Source: Streptomyces viridochromogenes
GTDB taxonomy: Bacteria; Actinomycetota; Actinomycetes; Streptomycetales; Streptomycetaceae
Direction of reading: 5' to 3'
Assembly: GCF_001270495.1 (NCBI RefSeq)
Contig: NZ_LGUR01000025.1
Span: 62,001 to 126,000, forward strand
Length of the DNA: 64,000 nucleotides
In this document: one piece after another, positions 28,698 through 37,840 of the stretch
Layout: the number at the start of each line of letters is the position of its first letter
Position numbering within the stretch: the stretch's first letter is position 1
Made by a program: the position numbers and the translations under genes
The notes under the pieces: generated by a model
The model's database searches: none
What the model was told of the DNA's origin: nothing
What the model saw: the letters and a program-made list of their open reading frames with translations, nothing else

Positions 28698-29585
28698 ATG
28701 GTCGAGGAGCTGGTGGCGGCGGGAGTGACGCTCGCGTCCGCCGGTGCGGTCTACATGGCGGCGGCCGCGCGGGTCGTCAAGCAGTACGAACGGGGCGTGG
28801 TCTTCCGCCTCGGGAAGCTCCGGCCCCAAGTGCGCGGGCCCGGGTTCACGCTGATCGTGCCGGGTGTCGACAAACTGCGCAAAGTGAACATGCAGATCGT
28901 GACGATGCCGGTGCCCGCGCAGGAGGGCATCACCCGGGACAACGTCACCGTGCGCGTCGACGCCGTCGTCTACTTCAAGGTGACCTCGCCGGCCGACGCG
29001 GTCGTACGGGTGGAGGACTATCGGTTCGCGGTCTCGCAGATGGCGCAGACGTCGCTGCGGTCCATCATCGGCAAGAGCGAGCTGGACGATCTGCTGTCCA
29101 ACCGTGAACAGCTCAACCAGGGGCTGGAGTTGATGATCGACAGTCCGGCCGTGGAGTGGGGCGTGACGATCGACCGGGTGGACATCAAGGACGTGTCGCT
29201 GCCCGAGACCATGAAGCGGTCGATGGCGCGGCAGGCGGAGGCGGACCGGGAGCGGCGGGCGCGGGTGATCAACGCCGACGCGGAGCTCCAGGCATCCAAG
29301 AAGCTGGCGGAGGCGGCGCATCAGATGTCCGACGCGCCCGCGGCTCTTCAGCTGCGGCTGCTCCAGACGGTGATGGCGGTGGCGGCCGAGAAGAACTCCA
29401 CGCTGGTTCTTCCGATTCCGGTGGAGTTGTTGCGATTTCTGGAGAAAGGGGCGCAGGCTCCGGCGGATGCCGCCGGGGCGCAGCGGGCGCCTGTTGTGGA
29501 GTCGCGGGCCGTGCGGGAGGAACCTCCGCCTCTTGAGGCGCGCTTGGATTCGGATCCCGCAGGGTCGATTTCAAGACAGGAGTAG
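28698..29585 (+). CDS. SPFH/band-7 (stomatin-like) membrane protein
   Basis: 295 residues. A single N-terminal membrane anchor (about 4-22) is followed by the SPFH domain (VVKQYERGVVFRLGKL...GPGFTLIVPGVDKLRKV, then ITRDNVTVRVDAVVYFKV), a helical region rich in Arg/Glu/Ala (RQAEADRERRARVINADAELQASKKL), and a disordered Pro/Glu tail. Such proteins form oligomeric microdomain scaffolds; no NfeD-type partner gene is adjacent. I chose ATG 28698 over the GTG one codon earlier because GGGGG lies 6 nt before it. Confidence 0.9.
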   Translation: MVEELVAAGVTLASAGAVYMAAAARVVKQYERGVVFRLGKLRPQVRGPGFTLIVPGVDKLRKVNMQIVTMPVPAQEGITRDNVTVRVDAVVYFKVTSPADAVVRVEDYRFAVSQMAQTSLRSIIGKSELDDLLSNREQLNQGLELMIDSPAVEWGVTIDRVDIKDVSLPETMKRSMARQAEADRERRARVINADAELQASKKLAEAAHQMSDAPAALQLRLLQTVMAVAAEKNSTLVLPIPVELLRFLEKGAQAPADAAGAQRAPVVESRAVREEPPPLEARLDSDPAGSISRQE

Positions 29586-29872
29586 ACCTTACGCGTTGCG
29601 TATGGTTCGCTCGCTTGCAGTGTTTGCTGTGTGAAGAGACCCCGCCTGACTGTGCACGGTCAAGGTGGGGCGAGGCGGCGGGGGCGTGCAACCGTGTTCT
29701 ACGCGCGTCCGGAAGTCGACCTTGTGCGCTCCCCAGGGGTCTCGGAATAGTGAGCGTTGTTCAACCGGCACGGGCGTGGCTTTTGTTGTGAGCCGCTCCC
29801 GTAGCCGTACGCCTTCCGGTCCGGCGAGGTCCCCACAACCTCTCGGGCCGACCCCCCACAGGAGGACGTGAG
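29586..29872. promoter_or_regulatory. Spacer before second S1 protease
   Basis: 287 bases, mixed composition, no gene seen. The last 60 bases carry the ribosome site GGAGG (29861-29865). The promoter is not resolved. Confidence 0.3.
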
Positions 29873-30955
29873 TTGAAGCACCGACGCATACCCAAGCGAC
29901 GTGCAGCCGTGGCAGGTGCGGGCATCGCCGCACTGGTGGCCGCGGGAGTGACCTTGCAGACTGCGAACGCGAGTGAGACGCCCGAGGCGTCCACGCCGAA
30001 GACGCTGTCGATCGGCGCGGCCGGAAAGCTCGCCTCGACGCTCGCCAAGGACCTCGGCGGCGACGCCGCGGGCACCTACTACGACGCGCAGACCAAGAAC
30101 CTTGTCGTGAACGTCCTCGACAAGGCCGCCGCCGACGCCGTCGAGGCCGCCGGCGCCAAGGCCAGAATCGTCGAGAACACGCTCTCCGAGCTGAAGAGCG
30201 CGCGAACGACGCTCAAGCAGGACGCGACCATTCCCGGCACCTCGTGGGCGACCGACCCCACGACCAACAAGGTCGTCGTCACCGCGGACCGTACGGTCTC
30301 CAAGGCCGAGCTGGCCAAGCTGACCGAGGTCGTCGACGGGCTCGGCGCCAAGGCCGAACTCAAGCGCACGAAGGGGGAGTTCAAGCCCTTCGTCGCGGGT
30401 GGCGACGCGATCACCGGTGACGGTGGGCGCTGCTCGCTCGGCTTCAACGTCGTCAAGGGCGGCGAGCCGTTCTTCCTGACCGCCGGGCACTGCACCGAGG
30501 GCATCTCGACCTGGTCGGACTCCAGCGGCAACGCGATCGGCACCAACGAGACGTCCAGCTTCCCGGACAACGACTACGGGCTGGTCAAGTACACCGCGGA
30601 CGTCGACCACCCGAGCGAGGTCAACCTCTACAACGGTTCCTCGCAGGCCATCAGCGGGGCTGCGGACGCCACGGTCGGTATGGAGGTCACCCGTAGCGGG
30701 TCGACCACCCAGGTGCACGACGGCAAGGTCACCGGGCTGGACGCCACGGTGAACTACGGCAACGGTGACATCGTCAACGGGCTGATCCAGACCGACGTCT
30801 GCGCCGAGCCCGGTGACAGTGGCGGGTCGCTGTTCTCCGGTGACAAGGCGATCGGCCTCACGTCCGGTGGTAGCGGCGACTGCACCTCCGGTGGAGAGAC
30901 GTTCTTCCAGCCGGTGACCGAGGCGCTGTCCGCCACGGGTACTGAGATCGGCTGA
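29873..30955 (+). CDS. Secreted S1E protease with alpha-lytic-type propeptide
   Basis: 360 residues from a TTG start (GGAGG 7 nt upstream; the nearby GTG is out of frame and stops at once). Signal peptide to about 34 (TANAS), a long propeptide (about 35-175) with two repeats of the type seen in alpha-lytic protease proregions, then the protease domain with TAGHC, NDYGLV and GDSGGS, and the same C-terminal [12 protein letters not shown] as its neighbour at 27606. The two are probably paralogues by old duplication; the longer proregion is of the streptogrisin C/D type. Confidence 0.92.
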   Translation: MKHRRIPKRRAAVAGAGIAALVAAGVTLQTANASETPEASTPKTLSIGAAGKLASTLAKDLGGDAAGTYYDAQTKNLVVNVLDKAAADAVEAAGAKARIVENTLSELKSARTTLKQDATIPGTSWATDPTTNKVVVTADRTVSKAELAKLTEVVDGLGAKAELKRTKGEFKPFVAGGDAITGDGGRCSLGFNVVKGGEPFFLTAGHCTEGISTWSDSSGNAIGTNETSSFPDNDYGLVKYTADVDHPSEVNLYNGSSQAISGAADATVGMEVTRSGSTTQVHDGKVTGLDATVNYGNGDIVNGLIQTDVCAEPGDSGGSLFSGDKAIGLTSGGSGDCTSGGETFFQPVTEALSATGTEIG

Positions 30956-30981
30956 CGAACTCGTCGGCTGCTCGATGTGTG

Positions 30982-31014
30982 AAGTCCCGCCCCTGTGTGT
31001 CAGGGGCGGGACTT
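30982..31014 (+). terminator. Terminator after second S1 protease
   Basis: AAGTCCCGCCCCTG (30982-30995), loop TGTGT, CAGGGGCGGGACTT (31001-31014): perfect 14-bp stem. Confidence 0.88.
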
Positions 31015-31038
31015 TCGCGTGCGGTGCGGTGGGTGTGT

Positions 31039-31125
31039 GTCTGTGCCTGCGGCGGCCTGGTGCAGGTGGGTGGGGGTTCGCGTCTGTGCCTGCGGCGCCT
31101 GTGCGGGTTGGGTGGGGGTGCGTGT
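31039..31125 (+). repeat. Two G-rich 43-bp imperfect tandem units
   Basis: Unit 1 (31039-31081) and unit 2 (31082-31125) both read GTCTGTGCCTGCGGCG... then end in runs such as GGTGGGTGGGGG and GGGTTGGGTGGGGG. The plus strand is extremely G/T-rich and could fold into G-quadruplexes. No coding. Confidence 0.7.
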
Positions 31126-31150
31126 AGCGCCTGTGGGTTCGTTGTGGGGC

Positions 31151-31258
31151 GGGGCCGCGTCGGGGGTGTCCGTCCTCGGTCCGGTGGCTCGTGTACTGCC
31201 AGGAGGTCCTGTTACTTGACACCGGACTCTGCGGGCGGACACCCCCCGACGCGGCCCC
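31151..31258. repeat. Long nested inverted repeat (22-bp outer arms)
   Basis: Outer arms 31151-31172 (GGGGCCGCGTCGGGGG then TGTCCG) and 31236-31258 pair over 22 bp with one bulged C. Inside, GTCCGGT (31179-31185) pairs with ACCGGAC (31221-31227), and inside that CAGG (31200-31203) with CCTG (31208-31211). It ends 29 nt from the stop of the leftward DUF3533 gene. A bidirectional terminator is the simplest reading, but the nested 108-nt fold is larger than the other terminators here. Confidence 0.75.
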
Positions 31259-31287
31259 TCACCGCCGTACGCGGGTACGGGTGCGTT

Positions 31288-32301
31288 CTACGAGGTTTCG
31301 GCTCCTGTTCGCAGCCGTGCCGCCAGGAGAGTGATCGCGGTTCCTGCGGCCGCCCAGGCCGAGAGGACCAGGAGTGAGCCGGTTGTGTCGTTGCCCTTGA
31401 AGTAGGCGATCGAGCGGGTTGCCCATGTTCCAGCGCCCGGCGGTAGGGCTGGGCCGATGTCTCGCCAGAACGGTGGGAGCAGTGGGGGTGGGAGGGCGCC
31501 GCCCGCGCTCGGGTTGCCCAGGATGACGACGATCAGGATGACCAGGCCGATGCCGGCCAGGCCGAAGATGGCCTGGAAGGCGAGTGTGGCCGCGCCTACC
31601 GCGAAGACGATCAGGGCACCCACGCCCCAGAGGGCGGCGATGCTGCCGGGCAGTGCGCCCAGGACGGGGCCGACGATGAGGGCGCCGCCCAGTCCGGCCA
31701 CGAGGGCGACCACGGCCATGGCGATGAGGCGGATCAGCGAGCGTCTCGGGGTGGGGCGGCCGGCGCCCGAGCTGATCGTCATGATCGATGCGCAGAGGTA
31801 GCCGCCCACGCACCAGCCCACGGTCACGTAGAACGACGTGAGGCCGTTGGCGTCGTGCCGGTCGGCCGGGACCACGTCGAGGGTGCGGAGGGTGCGGGCC
31901 TCGGATTTCTCCAGAGTGGTGAGGAGCGTCTCCAGGGTGGTGGCCAGGACCCGGCCGGCTCCGGTGGCCACCAGGAGGGTGTCGGTGGTGCCGGTCGGGT
32001 TGATCAGCAGGGCGCCGTCGATGTCCCGGTTCAGGATCTGGCGGCGGGCTGTCTCCTCGTCGGCCACCGTGCGGGGGGACAGGGGGGCGCCGGGCAGGTT
32101 TTCCAGACGGTCCACCGTTTGCTGGGCGGCCACCTCGGGGGCCACGACTCCGATGGGCACGTTCCTGGGCTTCGGGTCGTGGAGGGCGCCCACGTAGGAG
32201 GCGATGAAGAGCAGGGCCAGGGCGACCACTCCGGTCACCAGCAGGGTGGCTCGGGGGGTGACGGCGTCCTTCACTTCGGCCAGGAAGGGGCTGGAGGTCA
32301 T
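31288..32301 (-). CDS. DUF3533 / YhgE-Pip-like membrane protein
   Basis: 337 residues. One membrane span near the N-terminus (about 20-40), an exported domain of about 120 residues (NVPIGVVAPEVAAQQTVDRL...LLINPTGTTDTLLVATGAGR), then five more spans to the C-terminus. This is the layout of DUF3533 and ABC-2-type permease relatives (YhgE/Pip). No ATPase is adjacent. Function unknown; some relatives link to phage infection or type VII secretion. Confidence 0.8.
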   Translation of the reverse strand: MTSSPFLAEVKDAVTPRATLLVTGVVALALLFIASYVGALHDPKPRNVPIGVVAPEVAAQQTVDRLENLPGAPLSPRTVADEETARRQILNRDIDGALLINPTGTTDTLLVATGAGRVLATTLETLLTTLEKSEARTLRTLDVVPADRHDANGLTSFYVTVGWCVGGYLCASIMTISSGAGRPTPRRSLIRLIAMAVVALVAGLGGALIVGPVLGALPGSIAALWGVGALIVFAVGAATLAFQAIFGLAGIGLVILIVVILGNPSAGGALPPPLLPPFWRDIGPALPPGAGTWATRSIAYFKGNDTTGSLLVLSAWAAAGTAITLLAARLRTGAETS

Positions 32302-32358
32302 GCCCTCACGGTCGGGGGCTCAGGGCGTTTGTGCAGGTGGGGGGCGGCCGAACGGATG

Positions 32359-32374
32359 TCGTACGGATGTTCGA
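32359..32374 (+). promoter_or_regulatory. SOS box (LexA site) of dnaE2
   Basis: TCGTAC-GGAT-GTTCGA matches 11 of 12 positions of the actinobacterial/Gram-positive-type LexA site TCGAAC-N4-GTTCGA. It lies 80 nt before the chosen dnaE2 start, in the expected promoter region, so dnaE2-imuB should be induced by DNA damage. Confidence 0.8.
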
Positions 32375-32453
32375 GAAATGGTCTATGGTGGAGGTGGGGA
32401 GCTGGGAACTGGTGTTCGAGGATTGGCCTCGGGATTGCGGTTGGGAGGTGCGT

Positions 32454-35400
32454 GTGCCGGGTTTCGCGCATCTGCACACCGTCTCCGGGTTCTCCCTGCG
32501 GTACGGCGCCTCACATCCGGAGCGGCTGGCCGAGCGTGCCTCCGAGCGAGGGATGGACGCTCTGGCGCTCACCGATCGGGACTCGCTCGGGGGTGCGGTT
32601 CGGTTCGCCAAGGCCTGTGCGGCGGCGGGGGTGCGGCCGTTGTTCGGTGTGGAGCTGGCCGTGGAGGGGTTCGGGCTCTCGGGCGCGGGTGGGTCTGCAG
32701 GGCGGCGTCGGGTTCCGGTGCGGGGTGGTGCCTTTGTCGATGAGTCGGCGCCTCGGGTCACCTTTCTTGCCCGGGATGGGGCCCGTGGGTGGGGTGATCT
32801 ATGCCGGATCGTTTCTGCCGCGCATGCCGGCGAGGGGGCGCCGCTGCTGCCTCGGGTGGACAACCGGGGGGACGGTCTGATCGTCCTGCTTGGTGTCGAG
32901 TCCGATGTGGGGCGTGCGCTTGCCGCGGGTCGTCCTGATCGGGCGGCCAGGCTGCTTGAGCCCTGGCGGGAGACCTATGGGGACTCCCTGCGGCTGGAGG
33001 CCGTATGGCATGGGCGTCAGGGCACCGGGCCGGGGTCGTTGCGGCTGGCCGCTCGTACTGTGGGCTTCGCCGCCGAGCAGCGGGTGCGGCCTGTGCTGAG
33101 CAATGCCGTCCGGTACGCGGATCCTGGGCTGGGTCCGGTCGCCGATGTGCTGGACGCCGCGCGGCGGCTCGTGCCCATCGACTCCACCAAGGAGCTGGAC
33201 TCCGGTGAGGCCTGGCTCAAGGGTGCGGGTGAGATGGCGCGGGTCGCCGAGCGGGTCGTCGAGGCCGCGGGCTTCCGGCGCGATGCCGCGTACCGGTTGC
33301 TGGAGCAGGCCGGGGCTGCTGCTGCCGAGTGTCTTGTCGATCCCGAGGACGATCTCGGTATCGGTACCGTTCACTTCCCCGAGCCGTATCTCGTCGGTGC
33401 CGGGCAGCGCACCGCCCAGCGGGCGCTCGCCTCGCGGGCCGTGGCGGGCATGGTGCTGCGGGGCTATGACGGGCGGCGGGCGTACTGGGAGCGGATGCAT
33501 CAGGAGCTGGACATCATCGCCCATCACGGCTTCGCTTCCTACTTTCTGACGGTCGCTCAGGTTGTTGACGATGTGCGGAGGATGGGGATCCGGGTGGCCG
33601 CGCGGGGGTCCGGGGCGGGGTCGCTCGTCAATCATCTGCTCGGCATCGCGCACGCCGACCCCGTGGAGCACGGGCTGTTGATGGAGCGCTTCCTGTCCAA
33701 GCGCCGGCCGGTGCTGCCCGACATCGATGTTGATGTGGAGTCGGCGCGGCGGCTGGAGGTCTATCGCGCGATCATCGACCGGTTCGGGCGTGAGCGGGTC
33801 GCGACCGTCTCGATGCCGGAGACCTATCGGGTGCGGCACGCGATCCGGGACGTGGGTGCGGCTCTGTCGATGGATCCGGCCGACATCGACCGTATCGCCA
33901 AGTCCTTTCCGCACATCCGGGCGCGGGATGCCCGGGCGGCACTGGACGAGCTGCCCGAGCTCAGGCAGCTGGCGGGGGAGCGGGAGAAGTACGGGAAGCT
34001 GTGGGAGCTGGCGGAGGCTCTCGACGCCCTGCCGCGGGGGATCGCCATGCATCCGTGTGGGGTGCTGCTGTCCGATGCTTCCTTGTTGTCGCGTACGCCC
34101 GTCATGCCGACCAGTGGCGAGGGCTTTCCCATGTCGCAGTTCGACAAGGACGACGTCGAGGACCTCGGGCTGCTCAAGCTCGATGTGCTGGGCGTGCGGA
34201 TGCAGTCGGCGATGGCGCACGCGGTCTCGGAGGTGGAGCGGGTCGCGGGGGAGCGGATCGATCTGGACGCGCTCGACTTCGAGCGGGGGGACGGTGATTC
34301 GGAGACGTATCGGCTTATTCGTTCCGCTGAGACCCTGGGCTGCTTCCAGATCGAGTCGCCGGGGCAGCGGGATCTGATCGGGCGGCTTCAGCCGGCCACC
34401 TTTCATGACCTCGTTGTTGACATCTCCCTCTTCCGGCCCGGGCCGGTCGCCGCCGACATGGTGCGGCCGTTCATCGAGGCGCGGCACGGGCGGGCGCCGG
34501 TGCGTTATCCGCACAAGGACCTGGAGGGGCCGCTGCGGGAGACGTACGGGGTCGTCGTCTTCCACGAGCAGATCATCGACATCGTGCACATCATGACCGG
34601 CTGCGGGCGGGACGAGGCGGACCGGGTGCGGCGGGGGCTGTCGGATCCCGAGTCGCAGGGGCGGATCCGGGTGTGGTTCGCGCAGCATGCCGCGGCGCGT
34701 GGGTACGACGCGGAGACCATCGGGCGGACCTGGGAGATCGTCGAGGCCTTCGGGTCGTACGGCTTCTGTAAGGCGCACGCGGTCGCTTTCGCCGTGCCGA
34801 CCTATCAGTCGGCCTGGCTGAAGGCCCATCACCCGGCCGCCTTCTACGCCGGGCTGCTCACCCATGACCCCGGGATGTATCCGAAGCGGCTGCTGCTGGC
34901 GGACGCGCGGCGGCGGGGGGTGCCGATCCTGCCGTTGGACGTGAATGTGTCGGGGGTCGCCCATCGGATCGAACTGGTGTCTGAATCTGGAGGGTCGGGA
35001 GGCGTTTGGGGGCTGCGGCTCGCCCTCTCCGATGTGTACGGCATCAGTGAGGCCGAGGCGGCGCGGATCGCGCAGGGGCAGCCGTATGCCTCGCTGCTCG
35101 ACTTCTGGGAGCGGGGGCGGCCCAGTCGTCCGCTCGCCCAGCGGCTCGCGCAGGTCGGTGCGCTGGACGCCTTCGGGGCCAACCGGCGTGATCTGCAACT
35201 GCATCTGACCGAGCTGCACCGGGGCGCCCGGGGCAAGGGGGGTGGTGGGGGTCAACTCCCGCTGAGCGGCGGGCGGAAGACGGCCGCGGCCGGGCTGCCC
35301 GACCTCAGCTCGGAGGAGCGGCTCAGTGCCGAGCTGGGTGTGCTGTCCATGGACGCCTCGCGCAATCTGATGGACGACCACCGGGAGTTCCTGGAGGAGC

Positions 35401-35909
35401 TGGGCGTGGTCAGCGCGCGGCGGCTGCGGGATGCCCGGCACGGGGAGACCGTGCTGGTCGCGGGGGCGAAGGCGGCCACCCAGACGCCGCCCATCCGGTC
35501 CGGCAAGCGGGTCATCTTCAGCACGCTGGACGACGGGACGGGCCTTGTGGATCTCGCGTTCTTCGACGACTCGCACGACGCGTGTGCCCACACCGTCTTC
35601 CACTCCTGGCTGCTGCTGGTGCGCGGGGTCGTGCAGCGGCGGGGGCCGCGCAGTCTGAGTGTGGTGGGCTCCGCCGCCTGGAACCTCGCCGAGCTGGTCG
35701 AGCTGCGCGCCGAGGGCGGGCTTGACGTGGTGGCGGCACGGCTGGCGGAGCCCGTGGGGGAGGGGGACGGAGACGATCCGACGCACGGCAGGCGCATCCA
35801 CATGCCGACCGGATACGAGATGCACCCGTGGGCCGATCTGCGACCGGCGGGTCAAGAGCCCTCACAGGTACGGAAGTTGTGGCACCAGAGTCCGGGGAGT
35901 GCGGGATGA
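32454..35909 (+). CDS. dnaE2: Error-prone DNA polymerase III alpha subunit, DnaE2
   Basis: 1151-residue C-family polymerase for translesion synthesis. N-terminal PHP domain (FAHLHTVSGFSLRYGASHPE, 3-22, and ALTDRDSLGG), polymerase core with the acidic pair in PDIDVDVES (about 421) and the HPCGVLL and FSRKRR-like blocks, a helix-hairpin-helix region, and a C-terminal OB fold. The GTG at 32454 is 5 nt after GGGAGG and starts the PHP domain cleanly; the frame is open further upstream. Shorter than replicative DnaE1, as usual for DnaE2. Its stop overlaps the imuB start (ATGA). Confidence 0.93.
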   Translation: MPGFAHLHTVSGFSLRYGASHPERLAERASERGMDALALTDRDSLGGAVRFAKACAAAGVRPLFGVELAVEGFGLSGAGGSAGRRRVPVRGGAFVDESAPRVTFLARDGARGWGDLCRIVSAAHAGEGAPLLPRVDNRGDGLIVLLGVESDVGRALAAGRPDRAARLLEPWRETYGDSLRLEAVWHGRQGTGPGSLRLAARTVGFAAEQRVRPVLSNAVRYADPGLGPVADVLDAARRLVPIDSTKELDSGEAWLKGAGEMARVAERVVEAAGFRRDAAYRLLEQAGAAAAECLVDPEDDLGIGTVHFPEPYLVGAGQRTAQRALASRAVAGMVLRGYDGRRAYWERMHQELDIIAHHGFASYFLTVAQVVDDVRRMGIRVAARGSGAGSLVNHLLGIAHADPVEHGLLMERFLSKRRPVLPDIDVDVESARRLEVYRAIIDRFGRERVATVSMPETYRVRHAIRDVGAALSMDPADIDRIAKSFPHIRARDARAALDELPELRQLAGEREKYGKLWELAEALDALPRGIAMHPCGVLLSDASLLSRTPVMPTSGEGFPMSQFDKDDVEDLGLLKLDVLGVRMQSAMAHAVSEVERVAGERIDLDALDFERGDGDSETYRLIRSAETLGCFQIESPGQRDLIGRLQPATFHDLVVDISLFRPGPVAADMVRPFIEARHGRAPVRYPHKDLEGPLRETYGVVVFHEQIIDIVHIMTGCGRDEADRVRRGLSDPESQGRIRVWFAQHAAARGYDAETIGRTWEIVEAFGSYGFCKAHAVAFAVPTYQSAWLKAHHPAAFYAGLLTHDPGMYPKRLLLADARRRGVPILPLDVNVSGVAHRIELVSESGGSGGVWGLRLALSDVYGISEAEAARIAQGQPYASLLDFWERGRPSRPLAQRLAQVGALDAFGANRRDLQLHLTELHRGARGKGGGGGQLPLSGGRKTAAAGLPDLSSEERLSAELGVLSMDASRNLMDDHREFLEELGVVSARRLRDARHGETVLVAGAKAATQTPPIRSGKRVIFSTLDDGTGLVDLAFFDDSHDACAHTVFHSWLLLVRGVVQRRGPRSLSVVGSAAWNLAELVELRAEGGLDVVAARLAEPVGEGDGDDPTHGRRIHMPTGYEMHPWADLRPAGQEPSQVRKLWHQSPGSAG

Positions 35910-36880
35910 CCATCCTCTGCGTACGTTTCCAACTGCCGCCGACCAACGAGGCGGCCCTGCCGGGGCTGCTCGCACTGCTGGAGGACTTCACGCCGGTCGT
36001 TCAGGCCCTGCCTCCGGAGGGGGCGCTGGCCGATCTGCGGGGCGCCGAGCGGTACTTCGGGCGCGACGCGATCGAGCTGGCGTCGGTGATCCGGGTGCGG
36101 GCCCTCGCCCATCACGGGGTCGACTGCGCGATCGGCGCGGGGCCGGGGCCGATGCTGGCCCGCGTGGCGCTGCGGGACGCCCGGCCCGGGGTGACCTGTG
36201 CCGTCCCCGAGGGGCCGGACGCCATCGCGGAGTTCCTCGCCGGGAAGCCCGTCGCCGCGCTGCCCGGCGTCGGCGCCGCCACCGCCCGCACCCTGTGCGA
36301 GTACGGCCTCGACACCCTCGGCCTGGTCGCCGCCGCGCCCCTGTCCACGCTCCAACGTCTGGTCGGTGCGAAGGCCGGCCGCGAGCTGCGCGAGAAGGCG
36401 AGCGGAGTCGACCGGGGCCGTGTGGTGCCGAACGCCGTCTCGCGATCGCTGGCCACCGAACGCCCCTTCACCCGCGACGAGCTGGACCCCGACCGGCATC
36501 GCCGCGCCCTGCTCTCGGCCGCTGACGAGCTGGGCTCCCGGCTCCGCGCCCTGGACAAGGTCTGCCGCACCCTGACCCTCACCGTCCGCTATGCCGACCG
36601 GTCCTCGACGACCCGCAGCCATACGCTGAAGGAGCCGACGGCCCACTCGGCGGCGCTGACCAGGGCGGCGTACGGCATGTACGAGGCTCTCGGCCTCCAG
36701 CGCGCCCGCGTGCGTGCTCTGGCCCTGCGCGCCGAGGGGCTCGACCCCGCCGAGCGGGCCTCCTACCAGCTCACCTTCGACCCGCTCGACGAGAAGGCCC
36801 GCCGTATCGAGGAGGTCGCGGACCGCGCGCGAGCGAAGTTCGGGCCGCGTGCGGTGATGCCGGGGGCGCTCGCCGCGTAG
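35906..36880 (+). CDS. imuB: ImuB-like Y-family polymerase homologue, catalytic carboxylates missing
   Basis: 324 residues with the Y-family layout: palm/fingers (1-about 130), helix-hairpin-helix thumb (GVGAATARTLCEYGLDTLG, about 148-166) and little finger (RPFTRDELDP on). The polymerase motif D-x-D at the N-terminus is replaced by ILCVRFQLP, and the S-x-D-E motif by LADLRGAERYF, so it cannot catalyse synthesis. This is the ImuB pattern: it recruits DnaE2 to the beta clamp. ATG overlaps the dnaE2 stop. An imuA'-like gene is not next to it. Confidence 0.85.
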   Translation: MTILCVRFQLPPTNEAALPGLLALLEDFTPVVQALPPEGALADLRGAERYFGRDAIELASVIRVRALAHHGVDCAIGAGPGPMLARVALRDARPGVTCAVPEGPDAIAEFLAGKPVAALPGVGAATARTLCEYGLDTLGLVAAAPLSTLQRLVGAKAGRELREKASGVDRGRVVPNAVSRSLATERPFTRDELDPDRHRRALLSAADELGSRLRALDKVCRTLTLTVRYADRSSTTRSHTLKEPTAHSAALTRAAYGMYEALGLQRARVRALALRAEGLDPAERASYQLTFDPLDEKARRIEEVADRARAKFGPRAVMPGALAA

Positions 36881-36895
36881 TTCCCCGCGCGGCGG

Positions 36896-37270
36896 TCAGT
36901 TGGCCCACGGCGGCGTGATGAGCGTGCCGTCGGCCAGCTCCGCCGTGAGGCCGATCGAGGTGGTGACCCAGGTGACGGCCGTCCGGTCGGTCGGGTTCTC
37001 CACGGTCAGGGTCGCACCGGGGTTGATGATCAGGGTGTCGCCCGCCGTGATCCGGTCGGTGCGGTCGTCGAGCGTGATCAGCAGTTCGCCGTCGAGGAGG
37101 TGCAGGATCTCCTCCCGGTTGACGGTGTGGGCAGGGGCCTTGGTCCCTGCGGGGATCTCGCCGCGCCAGGCGCACAGCTCCTTGCTGCCGGTCAAGGGCG
37201 TGGCGTACGAGACGAAGCGGGCGCCGTGGATCTCATGGGTGACTGCCTCGGACACGCGGACTACGGGCAT
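36896..37270 (-). CDS. Small cupin-domain protein
   Basis: 124 residues from ATG 37270 with AGGAGG 6 nt upstream. One cupin barrel: PAHTVNREEILHLLDGELLITLDD (about 47) and AGDTLIINPGATLTVENP give the two conserved cupin motifs with their metal-binding His/Glu. Divergent from the MarR gene and probably its target, since the shared promoter holds MarR-type operators. Enzymatic or sensory role unknown. Confidence 0.85.
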   Translation of the reverse strand: MPVVRVSEAVTHEIHGARFVSYATPLTGSKELCAWRGEIPAGTKAPAHTVNREEILHLLDGELLITLDDRTDRITAGDTLIINPGATLTVENPTDRTAVTWVTTSIGLTAELADGTLITPPWAN

Positions 37271-37317
37271 GGGTGCCTCCTGGGCGTGGACGGAGATGGG
37301 GCAGATGGACAAGGAGC

Positions 37318-37363
37318 TTGACTATATGAAGCTATGGTCAATCTGCTTGACCAATTCGTCAAG
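37318..37363. promoter_or_regulatory. Two MarR-type operators in the cupin/marR promoter
   Basis: Site 1: TTGACTATA (37318-37326), 6 nt, TATGGTCAA (37333-37341), 9-bp arms with one mismatch. Site 2: CTTGAC (37346-37351), 6 nt, GTCAAG (37358-37363), perfect. All four half-sites share TTGAC/GTCAA. They lie just before the marR start (37381) and 48-93 nt before the cupin start, as expected for autoregulation plus control of the neighbour. Confidence 0.75.
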
Positions 37364-37380
37364 GGTGTTTCAATGCCTGC

Positions 37381-37827
37381 GTGCAGAACTCCGAAGCCAT
37401 GGCCCTGTCCGCCGCCCTGCTCGCCGTCGCCGGTGAGCTCACGCAACGCATCAATGACGGCGTGGTCGCCCGGGGCTTCGAAGGGGTGCGACCCGCGCAC
37501 GGGTTCGCGTTCGCCCGGCTCGCCCCGGGCGGTGCGACGGTCACCGAGCTCGCCGCCCATCTCGGCGTGACCAAGCAGGCCGCGAGCCAGCTCGTCGACG
37601 AGATCGTGCGCAAGGGCTACGCCGAGCGTCGGCCTCACCCCGATGACGCGCGCGCCCGGCTGGTCGTGCTGACCGAGCAGGGGTGGGCCTGCACCCGTGC
37701 GGCCGAGGAGGCCGCCGCGGATGCCGTTCGGGCGTGGGTCGAGGTGCTCGGTGAGGGTGAAGTGCGGGCGCTGCTCGGGCGGTTGGGGCGCATCGCGCCC
37801 TATGGGCCTGTCAGGCCCGCCTGGTGA
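37381..37827 (+). CDS. MarR-family transcriptional regulator
   Basis: 148 residues. Winged-helix core with VTELAAHLGVTKQAASQLVDEIVRKGYAERRPHPDDARARLVVLT (about 53-97), the recognition helix and the DDAR-R wing typical of MarR. GTG start; no strong ribosome site. Divergent from the cupin gene and behind two palindromes, so likely an autorepressor responding to a small aromatic or redox signal. Confidence 0.9.
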   Translation: MQNSEAMALSAALLAVAGELTQRINDGVVARGFEGVRPAHGFAFARLAPGGATVTELAAHLGVTKQAASQLVDEIVRKGYAERRPHPDDARARLVVLTEQGWACTRAAEEAAADAVRAWVEVLGEGEVRALLGRLGRIAPYGPVRPAW

Positions 37828-37840
37828 CGGCTCGTCAGGG

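Noticed and set aside
32799..35855. 1018-codon frame antisense to dnaE2
   Set aside because: Shadow of dnaE2; Pro/Arg/His-rich without domain signals.
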